Shown: positions 37,740 through 47,930 of the stretch, piece by piece
How positions within the stretch are numbered: position 1 is the stretch's first letter
Layout: each line of letters starts with the position of its first letter
Assembly (NCBI GenBank): GCA_007922305.1
Contig: ML677342.1
Coordinates: 1,193,355 to 1,257,354 of the forward strand
Length of the DNA stretch: 64,000 nucleotides
Direction: 5' to 3'
From: Dermatemys mawii
Taxonomy: Eukaryota; Chordata; Testudines; Dermatemydidae
Position numbers and translations under genes: made by a program
Notes under the pieces: model-generated
What the model was told of the DNA's origin: nothing
The model's database searches: none
Seen by the model: the letters and a program-made list of their open reading frames with translations, nothing else

Positions 37740-39815
37740 TCATTCTGAGAAAAGGAAGAAGTGAGAGCAGCAGAATAAGGACAACAGACTTTAAAAAAAG
37801 CAGACTTTAACAGACTCAGAGAACTGGTAGGTAAGGTCCCATGGGAAATAAAACTAAGGGAAAAAGAAGTTCAGGGGAGCTGGCAGTATCTCAGGAGACA
37901 ATATTAAAGGCAAAGCTGCCATCTATCCTGATGCAAAAGAAAGATAGGAAGAATAGTAAGAAGTCATTATGGCTCCATCAGGCGTTCTTTAATGACCCAA
38001 AAATCAAAAAGAATCTTACAGAAAGTGGAAGCATGGAGGAATTGCTAAGGAGGAGTACAAAAGTATAGGAACAAACATCAGAAAGCTCAAGGAACAAAAT
38101 GAGTTACAGTTAGCAAGGAATACAAAAGCCAATATGAAGAGGTTTTTTAAATACATTAGGAAAAACAGAAAAACATAGGAGAGTGTAGGTCCTCTACTTA
38201 GCAGGAAATGAAAACTAGTAACCGATGACATCAAGATGTCTGAGGTGTTTAATGCCTATTTTGCCTCATTCTTCACTGAGAAAGTTAATGGTGACCAGAA
38301 CTCAACACAATTAGTATTAACAAAAATGGGGAAAGAACACAAGCCAATATAGGGTAAGAACAAGTGAAATAATATTTAGATATACTAAGTTGGCTGGGCT
38401 GATGAAATTCATCTTAGGGTATTTAAGTAACTAGCTGAACCAATCTTGGAATCATTAGCAATTGTCTTTGAGAATTCATGGAGGACGTTAGTCCCAGAGG
38501 ACTGGAGTATCTGGCTTTAAAAGGAGAAACAGAATGGATCCAGGGAATTGTAAACCAGTCAGCCTAACTTCAGTACCTGGAAAGATACTGGAACAAATTA
38601 TTAAACAATCAGTTTGTAAGCACCTAGAGACATAATAGGATTATATGGAATAACTAGTATGGATTTGTCAAAAACAAAGCTTGTCAACCCAAACTAATTT
38701 CCTTCTTTGACACAGTTACTGGCCTACTAGATAACAGGGAGTCAGTAGATGTGATATAACTTGATTTTAGTCAGGTACTTTGATGCGGTCTCACATGATA
38801 TTCTCATAAGCAAATAAGGAAATGTGGTTGAAATTGAAAGATGAAATTACTGTAAGGTAGGTTCACAACTGGTTGAAAAAACATACTTGAAGTGTAGTTA
38901 CCAATAGTTTGCTGTCAAACTGAGAGGGTATATCTAGTGGGATCTCACAGGACTCAGTACTTAATATTTTCATTAATGACTTGGATAATGGAGCGGAGAG
39001 TATGCTTATAAAATATGCAATGACTCTCAACTGGGAAGGGTTCAAAGCACTTTGGAGGGCAGGATTAGAATTCAAAACAATCTTGACAAATTGGAGAATT
39101 GGTCTGAAATCCAACAAGCTGTAATTCTATAAAAATAAGTGAAAATATTACACTTAAAATTGAATGCACAGCTACAAATGGGGAATAACTGCTAGTTAAC
39201 TGGTACTACTTCTCGATTATAGTGGGTCACAAATTGAATATGAGTAAACAATGTGATGCAGTTGTGAAAAACGTTAATATCTTGGGATGTATTGTCAGGC
39301 ACTGGTGATGCCTCAGCTGGAAGAGGTGATGGTTAACTTTGGGCACCACACTTTAGGAGAGATGTGAGCAAATTCGAGAGTCTAGGTGAGAACAACAAAA
39401 AGTATAAAAGGTTTAGAAAACCTGACCTATGAGGAAAGGTTAAAAAACCTGGGCATGTTTAGTCTTAGGAAAAGAAGGCTGAGGGGGGACTTGGGAACAG
39501 TCTTCAAATATCTTAAGGGCTGTTATAAAGAGGATGGGGATCAATTGTTCTTCATGTCCACTGAAGGTAAAACAAAAAGTAATGGGAGATTTAGACTAGA
39601 TATTAGGAAAGACTTTCTAACTATATGGGTAGTTCAATTTTGGAAGAGACTGCCAGGGAGGTTGTGTAATCCCCATTGCTGAAAGTTTTTAAGAACAGGT
39701 GGGACAAACATCTGTCAGGGATGGTCTAGGTTTACTTTTCCTGTCTCAGCACAGGGGTCTGGACTAGATGACCTCTCAAGGTCCCTTCCAGCCCTACATT
39801 TCCATGGTTATCCCT
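37740..39815 (+). mobile_element. CR1 LINE, 5'-truncated, sense
   Basis: The 3' part is clear: 'ctatgaggaaaggttaaaaa', 'gaaggctgaggggggacttg', 'tttagactagatattaggaa', 'cagggatggtctaggtttac', 'ggactagatgacctctcaag' and 'gtcccttccagccctacatt' follow one another as in CR1 tails. Upstream, remnants of the reverse-transcriptase ORF can be seen ('ctgaaccaatcttggaatca', 'ggatccagggaattgtaaac', 'cagcctaacttcagtacctg', 'gatttgtcaaaaacaaagct'). All frames are broken; the longest residual ORF is the 98-codon 39386-39682, which lies in untranslated sequence. The 5' end near 37740 is approximate. Confidence 0.85.
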
Positions 39816-39959
39816 ATTGTTCAGGTCCCAGCGTACCACTTCAGTGGTGAAAAGAGCCTAGAACCTATCCATATGTGGCCAGCTGAGAATTCCCCTAGTA
39901 TGGGAGAGTTTGTAACACGCATTCAGGCTCTGTGCTCAAGCATGAAGGAGGCACTAGAG

Positions 39960-40314
39960 CTGGGGTGGTCAAACTTACTGACCCTGTGAGCCGCATATGA
40001 CAATCTTCAGAAATTCGAGAGCTGGGGTGCACCTACCTATGCTTGGGGCTTCAGCCCTGAGGAAGGTGCCTGATGGGGCTTGAAGCTTCAGCCCCATTCC
40101 TGCTGGAGCCCTGAGTCCTGGCAGGTGCACCCCAGAGCGCTGGAGCCACAAGAGTCCCCTCCCTTCTGGGCAGAAGCCCCTACCCCACCACCTCACTGAG
40201 GTCCTGAGCTCCGCTCCGAGTCTGGTAGGTGGAGAATGGGGAGGAGGGCATGAGCTGCACTTTAACAGTAAAAGAGCTGCATGTAGTTCATGAGCCACAG
40301 TTTGGCCACTCCTG
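39960..40314 (+). mobile_element. hAT-type MITE with perfect 8-bp target duplication
   Basis: The 355-base element begins CTGGGGTGGTCAAACTTACT and ends AGTTTGGCCACTCCTG, which are inverted repeats of one another with a few substitutions. It is flanked on both sides by CACTAGAG (39952-39959 and 40315-40322), a perfect 8-bp duplication as left by hAT transposases. It is GC-richer than its surroundings and has no coding capacity; the 107-codon minus ORF across it is incidental. It inserted beyond the 3' end of the CR1 copy. Confidence 0.93.
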
Positions 40315-41122
40315 CACTAGAGTCAGAGGAGGCATGGCCAGGGTATTGCTACGCTCTGACTTTTCTCAGAGAGCATACAGTCCTTAGTTCTAGATATAGG
40401 TATAGATTAGAGCAGCCTCTTATTTTTCTAACCTATGCCAGGGCCTGAGTCAAGGCCAAGCTGATGAGAGGATTAGGGAGACATAACTTGTTCCTGGACC
40501 CTTGCTCCAAGTCTGCTGCTTCAAGCAGCTCTGAGATACGGCAGAAGATGTGGCCTAGAAATATTAAAATTGCTTTAGAAATATTAATTTATCATTGTCA
40601 TATTATTTTAATTAAATGTGCTGTTAAATTACTTTGATTAAACTTTTTGCATTAGAGTGAGAAGCTCCAAGTTAACAATTTATGACCATTTTTTGAGGCA
40701 ATAGTCATTTGATTTGTAAAGCTAGTCTGTTTTTGTATATTGTTAATGGCTAGTATTTAAAAGATATAAAGCAACACTTTGAGTGCTCATTTCTATTTTA
40801 GACAGAAAAGTTTAATGCTACTTCTACTGGAAACATCTGGTGATCCTTTTGTTGTTGAAAAGGAACTGTTCCATGTGGCAAAAACATGTTATCTGATAAT
40901 CCTATGTTCCTGTCATTAACTTCCCCAGAACCTCATAGATGGGTATCTGTGTTCCATGTTACCTTTTTCAATCAGGAGTGGATTATTTTTAGCTAGCTTC
41001 TAAAACTGTGTAGTTCCTTTAATATGCTGTATGAACTACAACAGTAGTGAAATAAAGGTAGTCATTAAGACAGGTTCAAATTTCATTGTTTGTTAGTGAA
41101 TTAAATGGCTTATTAAATCCTA

Positions 41123-41159
41123 AATTTCTTAAAGAAATATATTATTTCTTTAAGAAATT
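41123..41159. repeat. Perfect 16-bp palindrome with 5-base loop
   Basis: AATTTCTTAAAGAAAT at 41123-41138 is followed by five bases and then its exact reverse complement at 41144-41159. Each arm is itself nearly self-complementary. Function unknown. Confidence 0.95.
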
Positions 41160-42189
41160 GCATAAAGAATTGAATAACATTTTTCAAAGTAGTAGCAAGT
41201 TGCAAATTAGACATCAGATATTTTAGAGTCTGAGCCAGATACTCTGCTCTCCACTGAGCAGAGCTCAGCTGCAATGGAGAGGAGAGAGGGAGTATGAGCA
41301 CTTGGTGATTGTCAGCCACCCAGCCCCAACTTAAATTAAAGCTGCAGAGGTGCAGCTCTAATTTATGTTACTGTTGTAATTTCACTTGGTGAACTTGTGC
41401 CAGTGGACGAGCTCCACTTTGTCATGCCCCTGATAATGTCCCCTCACTTTCCTTACACCAGGAGTTGGGAAGCTGCTGGCATAGGAAGCAGTTTTACATT
41501 AGCTATTGCAGTCTATATTCCAGACATTTTCCATTGTATAAGCAGCACTTTAGAGGCTTTAGCAGATTGGAGAATCTGACCCTCAAACTTTTAAACTAGA
41601 ATAATTTCTTAAATTCTCTGATATTTATATGGATGGAAAGTTTTGCAAAATTTCGTAGCTGATCTGAGTGGGCTTCTTTTAAATTTCAAGTGGTAAATAC
41701 AAGACAAGAAGTATTAAACCCCCCTCCTAAAATACTCTTTTTTTTAAAGCAAGATTCAGATAATTTAGTCAAACAAATATGAGTCTACAAAATCTTTCTT
41801 CAATGAATTTCACCATAATTTGTAGGAAATAAGCTAAACTAAGTGTAAAATGCACACCGAATCTGCTTTTAAGTCAAAAGTCACCAGAGACTAATTTAAT
41901 CTAAAATTTATATTAAGGAATTTATTTCAGTTGAAAGTCAGAGTAAAAAACAAAAACAAAAATTAGTAGTAATAATACTACATTATCAAATTTGGATGCC
42001 TCAGGATAGGCACATAACATCTATTTAGGATCCTGAATAAATTATTTGATTTTCAGAGTGCTGAACGCCTATGGCTGTTATTAACTTCAATACTATTGAA
42101 AGTCAAGCCATTTATTTAGGCACAGAACTATGGGGTTTAGATATCCACCTTGAGGCATGTATGATGGGGATTTTTGACCTGGGCTTCTA

Positions 42190-42300
42190 TAGCAGCCTTC
42201 CAGCCAATGATCTCAAAACACTTTACAAATGACAGTGAATAAAGCCTCACAACTGCCTTATGAAACCTTTCACTCCCTTTTTATGTGGTCATACAGAAAA
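42190..42300 (+). repeat. Fragment of the old repeat family listed at 9655
   Basis: 'gccaatgatctcaaaacact' followed by 'ttacaaatgacagtgaataa' and 'agcctcacaactgccttatg' is the opening of this dispersed family. It is cut short at about 42300, just before the Gypsy element begins. Confidence 0.5.
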
Positions 42301-42342
42301 TTATGGAAAGTATGTCAAAGAGGCCTGCACTTCATTAAGTAA

Positions 42343-42388
42343 TGTGATAAACTCAGGACAGGCAGCTGCAAGGAGGGGTAGAAAACCT
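42343..42388 (+). repeat. 5' LTR remnant of the Gypsy element
   Basis: The 45 bases from TGTGATAAACTC to 'gtagaaaac' match the first 45-48 bases of the right LTR at 43856 with a few substitutions and indels. After that the two sequences diverge completely, marking the deletion join. Confidence 0.8.
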
Positions 42389-42509
42389 GTTGAAACCTTG
42401 GCAAGACAGAGAAGCTCATGTAGTCACGTCAGGGTCACCACCTCCCGAAAGCAACTGGCCCAGCCAAGTGGGAATATCCCCGGAAGTGACTCCTGACCAA
42501 TGAACTGAA

Positions 42510-43826
42510 GTGATCAAATGCAATCAGGACATTTTTAGGACACTAGGCAGGACTACAGACGTTCATCATCACATCCTCACAAAACCTGGAGTGAAAGTGA
42601 ATGTCAAGCCATACTGGATCCCAAAGGCAAAAAGAGAAAAGATCAAGACAGAAGTCACGAAAATGCTGAAGTTAGGAGTCATTGAAGACTCTCATAGCCA
42701 ATGGTCCAGTACAGTTGTCCTAGTACCTTAGCCTGATGGCAGTATGAGGTTCTGCAACAACTTCTGGAAACTGAATGAAGTGTCCCAATTTGATGCATAC
42801 CCTGTACCCAGATAGATGAGCTAATTGACCAACTGGGAAAAGCACGATTTTTGTCCACCCTTCACCTGACCAAGGGTTATTGGCAAATCCCCCTGTTGAC
42901 AGGCAACAAAGAATACGGCCTTTTCAGTACCAGAGGAACTGTACACTGTCCTCCCTTTTGGTTTACATCGGGCTCCTGCAACTTTCCAATGACTTGTGGA
43001 CAAGCTGTTGTGTCCATGTGGCAAGTATGTGGCCACCTATCTTGACGACTTCATTATACATAGCCTAGACTAGGGGAGACATTTGGAGAAAGTGGAAGTA
43101 GTCCTGCATACTCTGAGGAAGGCGGGGCTGACTGAAAATCTCTCCAAATGTGTGACTGGGCTAGCAGAAGCCAAATACCTCAGCTATATAGTGGGGAGGG
43201 GTATGGTGAAGCCTCAACTAAACAAGTTATAGGCAATACAGAATTATCCCCGACCAGTCCAGAAGAAACAGGTCAGAGCATTCCTGGGATTAGGTGGATA
43301 CTATAGGCAGTTCATCCCCGACTTTGCTACCAGAGCATGCCCGTTAACAGACCTAACAAAAGACTGGGTCCCAGGCATAGTGAAATGGACCAGCTTTTGC
43401 AGATCTACAGACTGCCCTCTGCACTGACCCAGTGCTGGTAGCTCCAGACTGGGAGAAGGAGTTTATCTTATAAACCGATGCCTCTGTGGTTGGCTTGGGA
43501 GCGGTTCTTTCACAAATGGTCGGAGAAGAACACCCAGTCTTGTTCCTCAGTAGGAAACTCCTGCCCAGGGAATGCGCTATAGTACTGAAGGAATGCCTGG
43601 CAGTAAAGTGAGCCGGAGAAAGCCTACACTACTCGGACAGAGGATTACCCTGGTCACGGCTCATGCCACTCTGAAGTGGATGCACTCAAACAAAGAAAGA
43701 AATGCAAGAGTAACAAGATGGTTCCTGTCGCTACAACCCTTCCACTTCAGAGTATAGCAGAGGTCCGGAATCAAGCATGACAATGCTGATGGCCTGTCAA
43801 AGTGCACTGTTTGCTGACCTAAGTAG
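42510..43826 (+). pseudogene. Gypsy pol remnant: reverse transcriptase and RNase H
   Basis: The 5' part (42510-42731) reads TTDVHHHILTKPGVKVNVKP and KMLKLGVIEDSHSQWSSTVV, the N-terminal fingers of a Ty3/Gypsy RT. Next come LTKGYWQIPL (about 42870) and an intact catalytic YLDD at 43038-43049. Connection and thumb follow (GLAEAKYLSYIVGRG, VRAFLGLGGYYRQFIP). The RNase H part carries a TDAS word near 43475 holding its first catalytic Asp, then GLGAVLSQMVGE and LFLSRKLLP, and ends with HDNADGLSK near 43800. Several in-frame stops and frameshifts break it, so it is inactive. RNase H ends only about 50 bases before the polypurine tract, with no integrase after it. Confidence 0.88.
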
Positions 43827-43853
43827 CCCAGCCCCGTTGTGTTGAGAGGGGAA

Positions 43854-44260
43854 TGTGTGATAAACTCAGGACAGACAGCTGGCAAGAAAGGGGTAGAAAA
43901 CAGTCCCAGAAGATTAGAAGACGCTCCTCCCTATCAACCAAGGAGGGATGACCACAGGTCAATAAGGTTCACCAGAGAAGAGGGTTACCAGAGATCAATT
44001 AGGATCATCTGGGAGAGAACTACCTGAGGTCAATTAGGATCAGCTGATTTCAACTAACGGCTGCCTGAGACATTTTTAAACCCTCCCTGTAAAGAGAGAG
44101 GAAGGGAGAGAAGGAATCATGCTGCCAGTAGGTTAGAAGTAGCAAGACAGCAAGCGTCACCTGTAGAGTGAAATAGCTTTCACTTTAAAATGTATCATTT
44201 CATCCAATGGTGTTTCCCTGTCCCTGGACCTCTTTTTATGCTACGTATGGGATAGCAGTG
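43854..44260 (+). repeat. 3' LTR of the Gypsy element
   Basis: Starts with TG directly after a polypurine tract and shares its first bases with the left remnant. Within it are short internal repeats of the 'ggtcaataaggttcacc'/'ggtcaattaggatcagc' type (43958, 43995, 44029) and a TATA-like 'catttttaaaccc' near 44072. The exact 3' end is uncertain. Confidence 0.75.
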
Positions 44261-44344
44261 TAAACAGAACAATACAATGTATTTCTTAGTGTTGTTGAAG
44301 TGACAAAGAGTCCTGTGGTACCTTAAAGACTAACTAAAGTATTA

Positions 44345-44382
44345 GAGCATAAGCTTTCGTGGGCTAATACCCACTTCGTCAG
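44345..44382 (-). ncRNA. Hammerhead-ribozyme-like core in Penelope tail
   Basis: Read on the minus strand: CTGACGA (44382-44376), a perfect 5-bp stem II (GTGGG with CCCAC, 6-base loop), GAAA (44358-44355), a very short stem III (AGC-TTAT-GCT) and then C as the cleavage-site base. That is the order and spacing of the hammerhead core: CUGANGA, stem II, GAAA, stem III, UH. Such motifs have been reported in terminal repeats of Penelope-like elements. A convincing stem I was not found next to the core, so activity as a monomer is doubtful. Confidence 0.6.
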
Positions 44383-44604
44383 ATGCAAGCAGTGGAAGTA
44401 TCCATGGGCAGGGATAAATAAGAGACAAGGGCCAGGTTGGAGATAACAAGGTTAGTCCAATCAGGCTGAACCAGCTTGTTATCTCTAATCAGGGAGGATG
44501 AGGTCCTCTTCTAGCAGCTGGTCTGGAGGTGTGAACACCGAGAGAAGAGAAGCTGCTTTTGTAGTTAGCTAGCCACTCGTAGTCTTTGTTCAGTCCTTGA
44601 TTGA

Positions 44605-45712
44605 TGGTATCAAATTTGCAAATGAATTGCAGCTCTGCAGTTCCTCTTTGCATTCTGGTCTTGAAGTTTTTTTGCTGTAAGATGGTGACCCTTAAATCTG
44701 TAATCTTGTGTCCAGCGAGACTGCAGTGTTCTCCTACAGGTTCTTGTATATTGCCATTCCTGATATCTGATTTGTGTCCATTTATCCTTTTTCATAGGGA
44801 GTGTCCAGTTTGGCCAGTACATAGCAGAGGGACAGTGCTGGCACATAATGGCATATATTACGTTGGTAGACGTGCAGGTGAATGAACCAGTGATGGTGTG
44901 GCTGACCTGGTTGGGTCCTGTGTCGGTGTTGCTGGTGCAGATATCTGGGCAGAGTTGGCATCGAGGTTTGTTGCATGGATGGGTTCCTGAGTTAGAGTTA
45001 TTATGGCGTGGTGTGCTGTTGCTGGTGAGAATATGCTTGAGGTTGGCAGGTTATCTGTGGGCGAGGACTGGCCTACCTCCCAAGGCCTGTGAAAGTGAGG
45101 GATTGTTGTCCAGGATGGGTTGTAGATCACTGATGATGCGTTGGAGAGGCTTTAACTGAGGACTGTAGGTGATGGCCAGTGGTGTTTTGTTGTTTTCTTT
45201 CTTGGGCTTGTCTTGCATCAGGAGGCTTCTGGGTACACGTCTGGCTCTATTGATCTGTTTCCTTATTTCCTCATGAGGGTATTGTAGTTTTGAGAATGCC
45301 TGGTGAAGATCTTGTAGGTGTTGCTCTCTGTCTGAGGGGTTGGAGCAAATACGATTGTACCTCAGTGCTTGGCTGTAGACAATGGATCGTGTGGTGTGTC
45401 TGGGATGGAAGCTGGAGGCATGAAGGTAGGCATAGCTGTCGGTAGGTTTTCAGTATAGGGTGGTGTTAATGTAGTTGTCATTAATTTGCACCATGGTGTC
45501 TAGGAAGTGGACTTCCCATGTAGACGACAGGTCCAGGCTGAGGTGGATGGTGGGGTGGAAGCTGTTGAAATCGTGGTGGAATTCTTCCAGAGTTTCCTTC
45601 CCATGGGTCCAGATGATGAAGATGTCATCAGTGTAGGGTAGGCAGAGAAGGGGTGTGAGTGGACGAGAGTTGAAGAAGCATTGTTCCAGGTCAGCCATAA
45701 AAATGTTGCCAT
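44605..45712 (-). pseudogene. Penelope-like RT and GIY-YIG endonuclease ORF, broken
   Basis: The minus-strand block at 45450-45698 reads NSRPLTPLLCLPYTDDIFII, with the catalytic YTDD (YxDD box), then WTHGKETLEEFHHDFNSFHP and VHFLDTMVQINDNYINTTLY, matching the palm and following region of Penelope RTs. Downstream, 44858-45130 carries IYNPSWTTIPHF and a proline/threonine-rich linker. The stretch 44610-44846 starts MCQHCPSAMYW and then falls out of frame, where the GIY-YIG endonuclease should lie. The Tyr-Ile-Gly half of the motif is disrupted. Several frameshifts make this copy inactive. Confidence 0.82.
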
Positions 45713-45735
45713 ACTGTGGGGCCCTGTGGGTGCTG

Positions 45736-46035
45736 TAGTGGTGTTGTATCCTTGTTGGTCCCAGGATATTAGAGAGACAAGGTGAGTGAGATAATATCTT
45801 TTATTGGACTAAGTTCTGTTGGTGAGAGAGACAAGCTTTGGAGCTCCACATTCTAGCACTTCACCTTGAGGGGTTCCTTAGAATATGTGCTAACTACTTA
45901 TGCTAAACTATTGGTTCAATATTGTATTTGGCTGTAACCCTCGAGTACCTTTCCCAGATCTGATGGAGCTCGATGTAGCTCAAAAGCTTGTCTGTCTCAC
46001 TAACAGAAGTTGGTCCAATAAAAGATTATAAATGA
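45736..46035. repeat. Inverted-tail repeat, second Penelope-type family
   Basis: The left arm 45794-45840 ('atatcttttattggactaag' ... 'gagagagacaagcttt') is the reverse complement, with few changes, of the right arm 45982-46029 ('aaaagcttgtctgtctcact' ... 'ggtccaataaaagatta'). A centre of about 140 bases separates the arms. The right arm includes CTGATGG, AGCTC, a 5-base loop, AGCTC and AAAAGC (45960-45986), a decayed hammerhead-like core. The left outer part 'cccaggatattagagagaca' is a known terminal word of this family. Confidence 0.65.
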
Positions 46036-46184
46036 AATCGCTTTTACAATGATTAAATTAAAAAGCTAACTGTAAATCTCATTCACTTGACCAAAGAAAA
46101 CTCCTAAACTATTATCATTATTTTATTGTACTGTGTTATTTATAGTACCATAGTGCCCTAAACTTTTTTAGAGAAAACCTTTTG

Positions 46185-46464
46185 GGCTTGGCTACACTTG
46201 AAATTTCAAAGCGCTGTTGCGGGAACGCTCCCGCAATAGCACTTTGAAGTGTGAGTGTGGCCACTTGTGAGTTCTCCCAGCACTCCTGGTAATCCACCTC
46301 CACGAGGGGATTAGCTCTGAGCGCTTGGAGCGTGGCTGCCGGTGCTCGGAGCCTGTCCACACTAGCGCTTTAAAGCACTCAGATTTGCTGCGCTCGGGGG
46401 GGTGATTTTTCACACACCTGAGCCAGCAAGTTAGAATTTTATAAAGCGCCAGTGTAGCCAAGCA
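46185..46464. mobile_element. Palindromic MITE, 280 bp
   Basis: GCTTGGCTACACT at 46186-46198 is the exact reverse complement of AGTGTAGCCAAGC at 46451-46463. Inner sequence is GC-rich with its own hairpin ('gttgcgggaac'/'gctcccgcaat') and repeated AGCGC words. TTTG flanks both ends (46181-46184 and 46465-46468), a possible short target duplication. The superfamily is uncertain (Harbinger- or hAT-like). The two minus ORFs across it have no support as genes. Confidence 0.8.
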
Positions 46465-47269
46465 TTTGTTTCAACATTTTTTTCTATAGCAATAATCTTC
46501 CCAGTTAAAACATACATAACTTTGATTAATAAACTTGAGACCCTACTGCTCTATTTTATCTTAAACAAATCTCTAGAGGGGAGAAGTGATTCATTTGCAA
46601 GCCTCTGCTTTGCTAATACAAGCAAAAATACATTCCAGTCAGTCTTTACTTGGACCCAGATCATGTATTTGGATTCAAGTGGCTGGAGACTTGTATTTTC
46701 ATGACCAAATTGCAGAACCAGAATTGAAAGACTAAAAATATCCCTTCTCTTGCCTGGAGATGAATGCAGCTCTTGATACATAATAGGTTGCCACTTCTTT
46801 GTGTCATTGAGAGTCAGCCAATCAATAATAGAATCTGCCCAGGTCTAAGGAACTTTGTGGCTGTTTTGAAAGTTTGATAAACATTCCTATCCTGTTACCA
46901 GTCTGAGCTTGTATATAAAAAAGTAGGAGTAGCAGTTTCTGCTAGTTAAAGGAACAGTGGATAAAAGTTTCAAAATTGTCCATGTGATTTAGGAGCCTAA
47001 TTGCTTTATTCCAAAGTGATTTGGGATCCTAAGTCTCATTGAGAAAGAGGCTCCTAAGATGCCTACATCATTTTTGAAAAAGGGACTTATGCTTATTTTT
47101 GAAAATTTTACAGTCTATAATTTATATGAAATCACTGAAATCATTAGAATCCTATGGCTACCAGTTGTCCTTACTGCTATTTTCTTGTGATTTTTATATC
47201 ACTTATTTATGGCTTTTCAACTGGGGAAAGTGTTGCTTAGTATCAGGCATTTCATGTTTATTACATAAA

Positions 47270-47420
47270 TACTTGCATAAAAGCTATTAATACTGAGAGG
47301 TAAGTGAGGCTCAGAGAGATTAAATGCCTTGCTGTCAGACACATAGAAAGTTAGTAACAGAGGTAGGAATGTACAACTTAGATATTTTAATCACCAGTCC
47401 TATGGTTTTAGGTAGTAGAG
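47270..47420 (+). repeat. Old repeat, same family as 9655
   Basis: 'agaggtaagtgaggctcaga' is followed by 'gagattaaatgccttgctgt' and 'cagacacatagaaagttagt', the 3' half of the family, with moderate divergence. Confidence 0.5.
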
Positions 47421-47749
47421 AGGGCAAATTTTCTAACTCCCAGCCTCAAAATAATGAGTATTACTAGAAGATGGTCAAGGGGTGCTCTATCTGCATTGTA
47501 TATTAGCTTCTAATTGCAAAATAACATAGAATAAGTATGGTTTAAAAATACAGCTAAATCATCATGGAATTAGGCCATATTCTGTAGTGTTAGAACATGT
47601 AGATGTACAGCAGCAATGGGAAAAATACTAAAGCGTGAGAGGAAGCCTGTTTTATTATTATTCTTATTCTCTTTATTGGATGAAGTCTTAATTTCATACA
47701 AACAAAAACTTTTTAGTGAACAACTATTTGACGCAAAGTTGTCAAAAGT

Positions 47750-47930
47750 TTGAATCTGATCAACGTCTCTGGCCTACTGGGTGACCTTGGGCCAGTTAAA
47801 TCATTCCTTGCTTCTGTTTCCTCATGTGTAAAATGGGGATAATGATACTGACCTTCTTTGTTAAAGAGCTTTGAGATCTATTGATGAAAAGTGTATATAA
47901 GAACTAAATTATTATTGTTATTCACTATTA
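47750..47930 (+). repeat. MIR-like core SINE
   Basis: Well-preserved words in the right order: 'tgggtgaccttgggccagtt', 'tctgtttcctcatgtgtaaa', 'atggggataatgatactgac' and 'aaagagctttgagatctatt', ending with an AT-rich tail. This is the clearest MIR-type copy of the window. It lies about 300 bases before the ARB2A exon at 48226. Confidence 0.8.

Larger units (their letters stand above)
42343..44260 (+). mobile_element. Ty3/Gypsy LTR retrotransposon with large internal deletion
   Basis: Two copies of the LTR start (TGTGATAAACTCAGGACA) lie at 42343 and 43856. Only about 45 bases of the left LTR remain before a deletion joins it to sequence ahead of the reverse transcriptase. Reverse transcriptase and RNase H follow, then a polypurine tract (gagaggggaa, about 43844-43853) and the right LTR. 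Gag, protease, the primer binding site and any integrase are absent. The right LTR's outer end is not clear because a Penelope-like element follows at 44303. Target duplications could not be fixed. Confidence 0.85.
44303..45735 (-). mobile_element. Penelope-like retroelement, 5'-truncated, antisense
   Basis: The tail is at the left: 'gacaaagagtcctgtggtac' followed by 'gagcataagctttcgtgggc', the hallmark terminal sequence of this tetrapod Penelope family. On the minus strand the frame covers the end of the reverse transcriptase, then a linker, then a GIY-YIG endonuclease region, as in canonical Penelope-like elements. The 5' side is cut at about 45735, where another repeat begins. The long + strand ORFs here are shadows. 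Confidence 0.85.

Noticed and set aside
39975..40298. 107-codon minus-strand ORF
   Set aside because: Lies wholly within the hAT MITE, whose GC-rich body has few stops. Non-autonomous element.
44848..45159. 103-codon + strand ORF
   Set aside because: Antisense shadow of the Penelope-like ORF, in the endonuclease-linker region.
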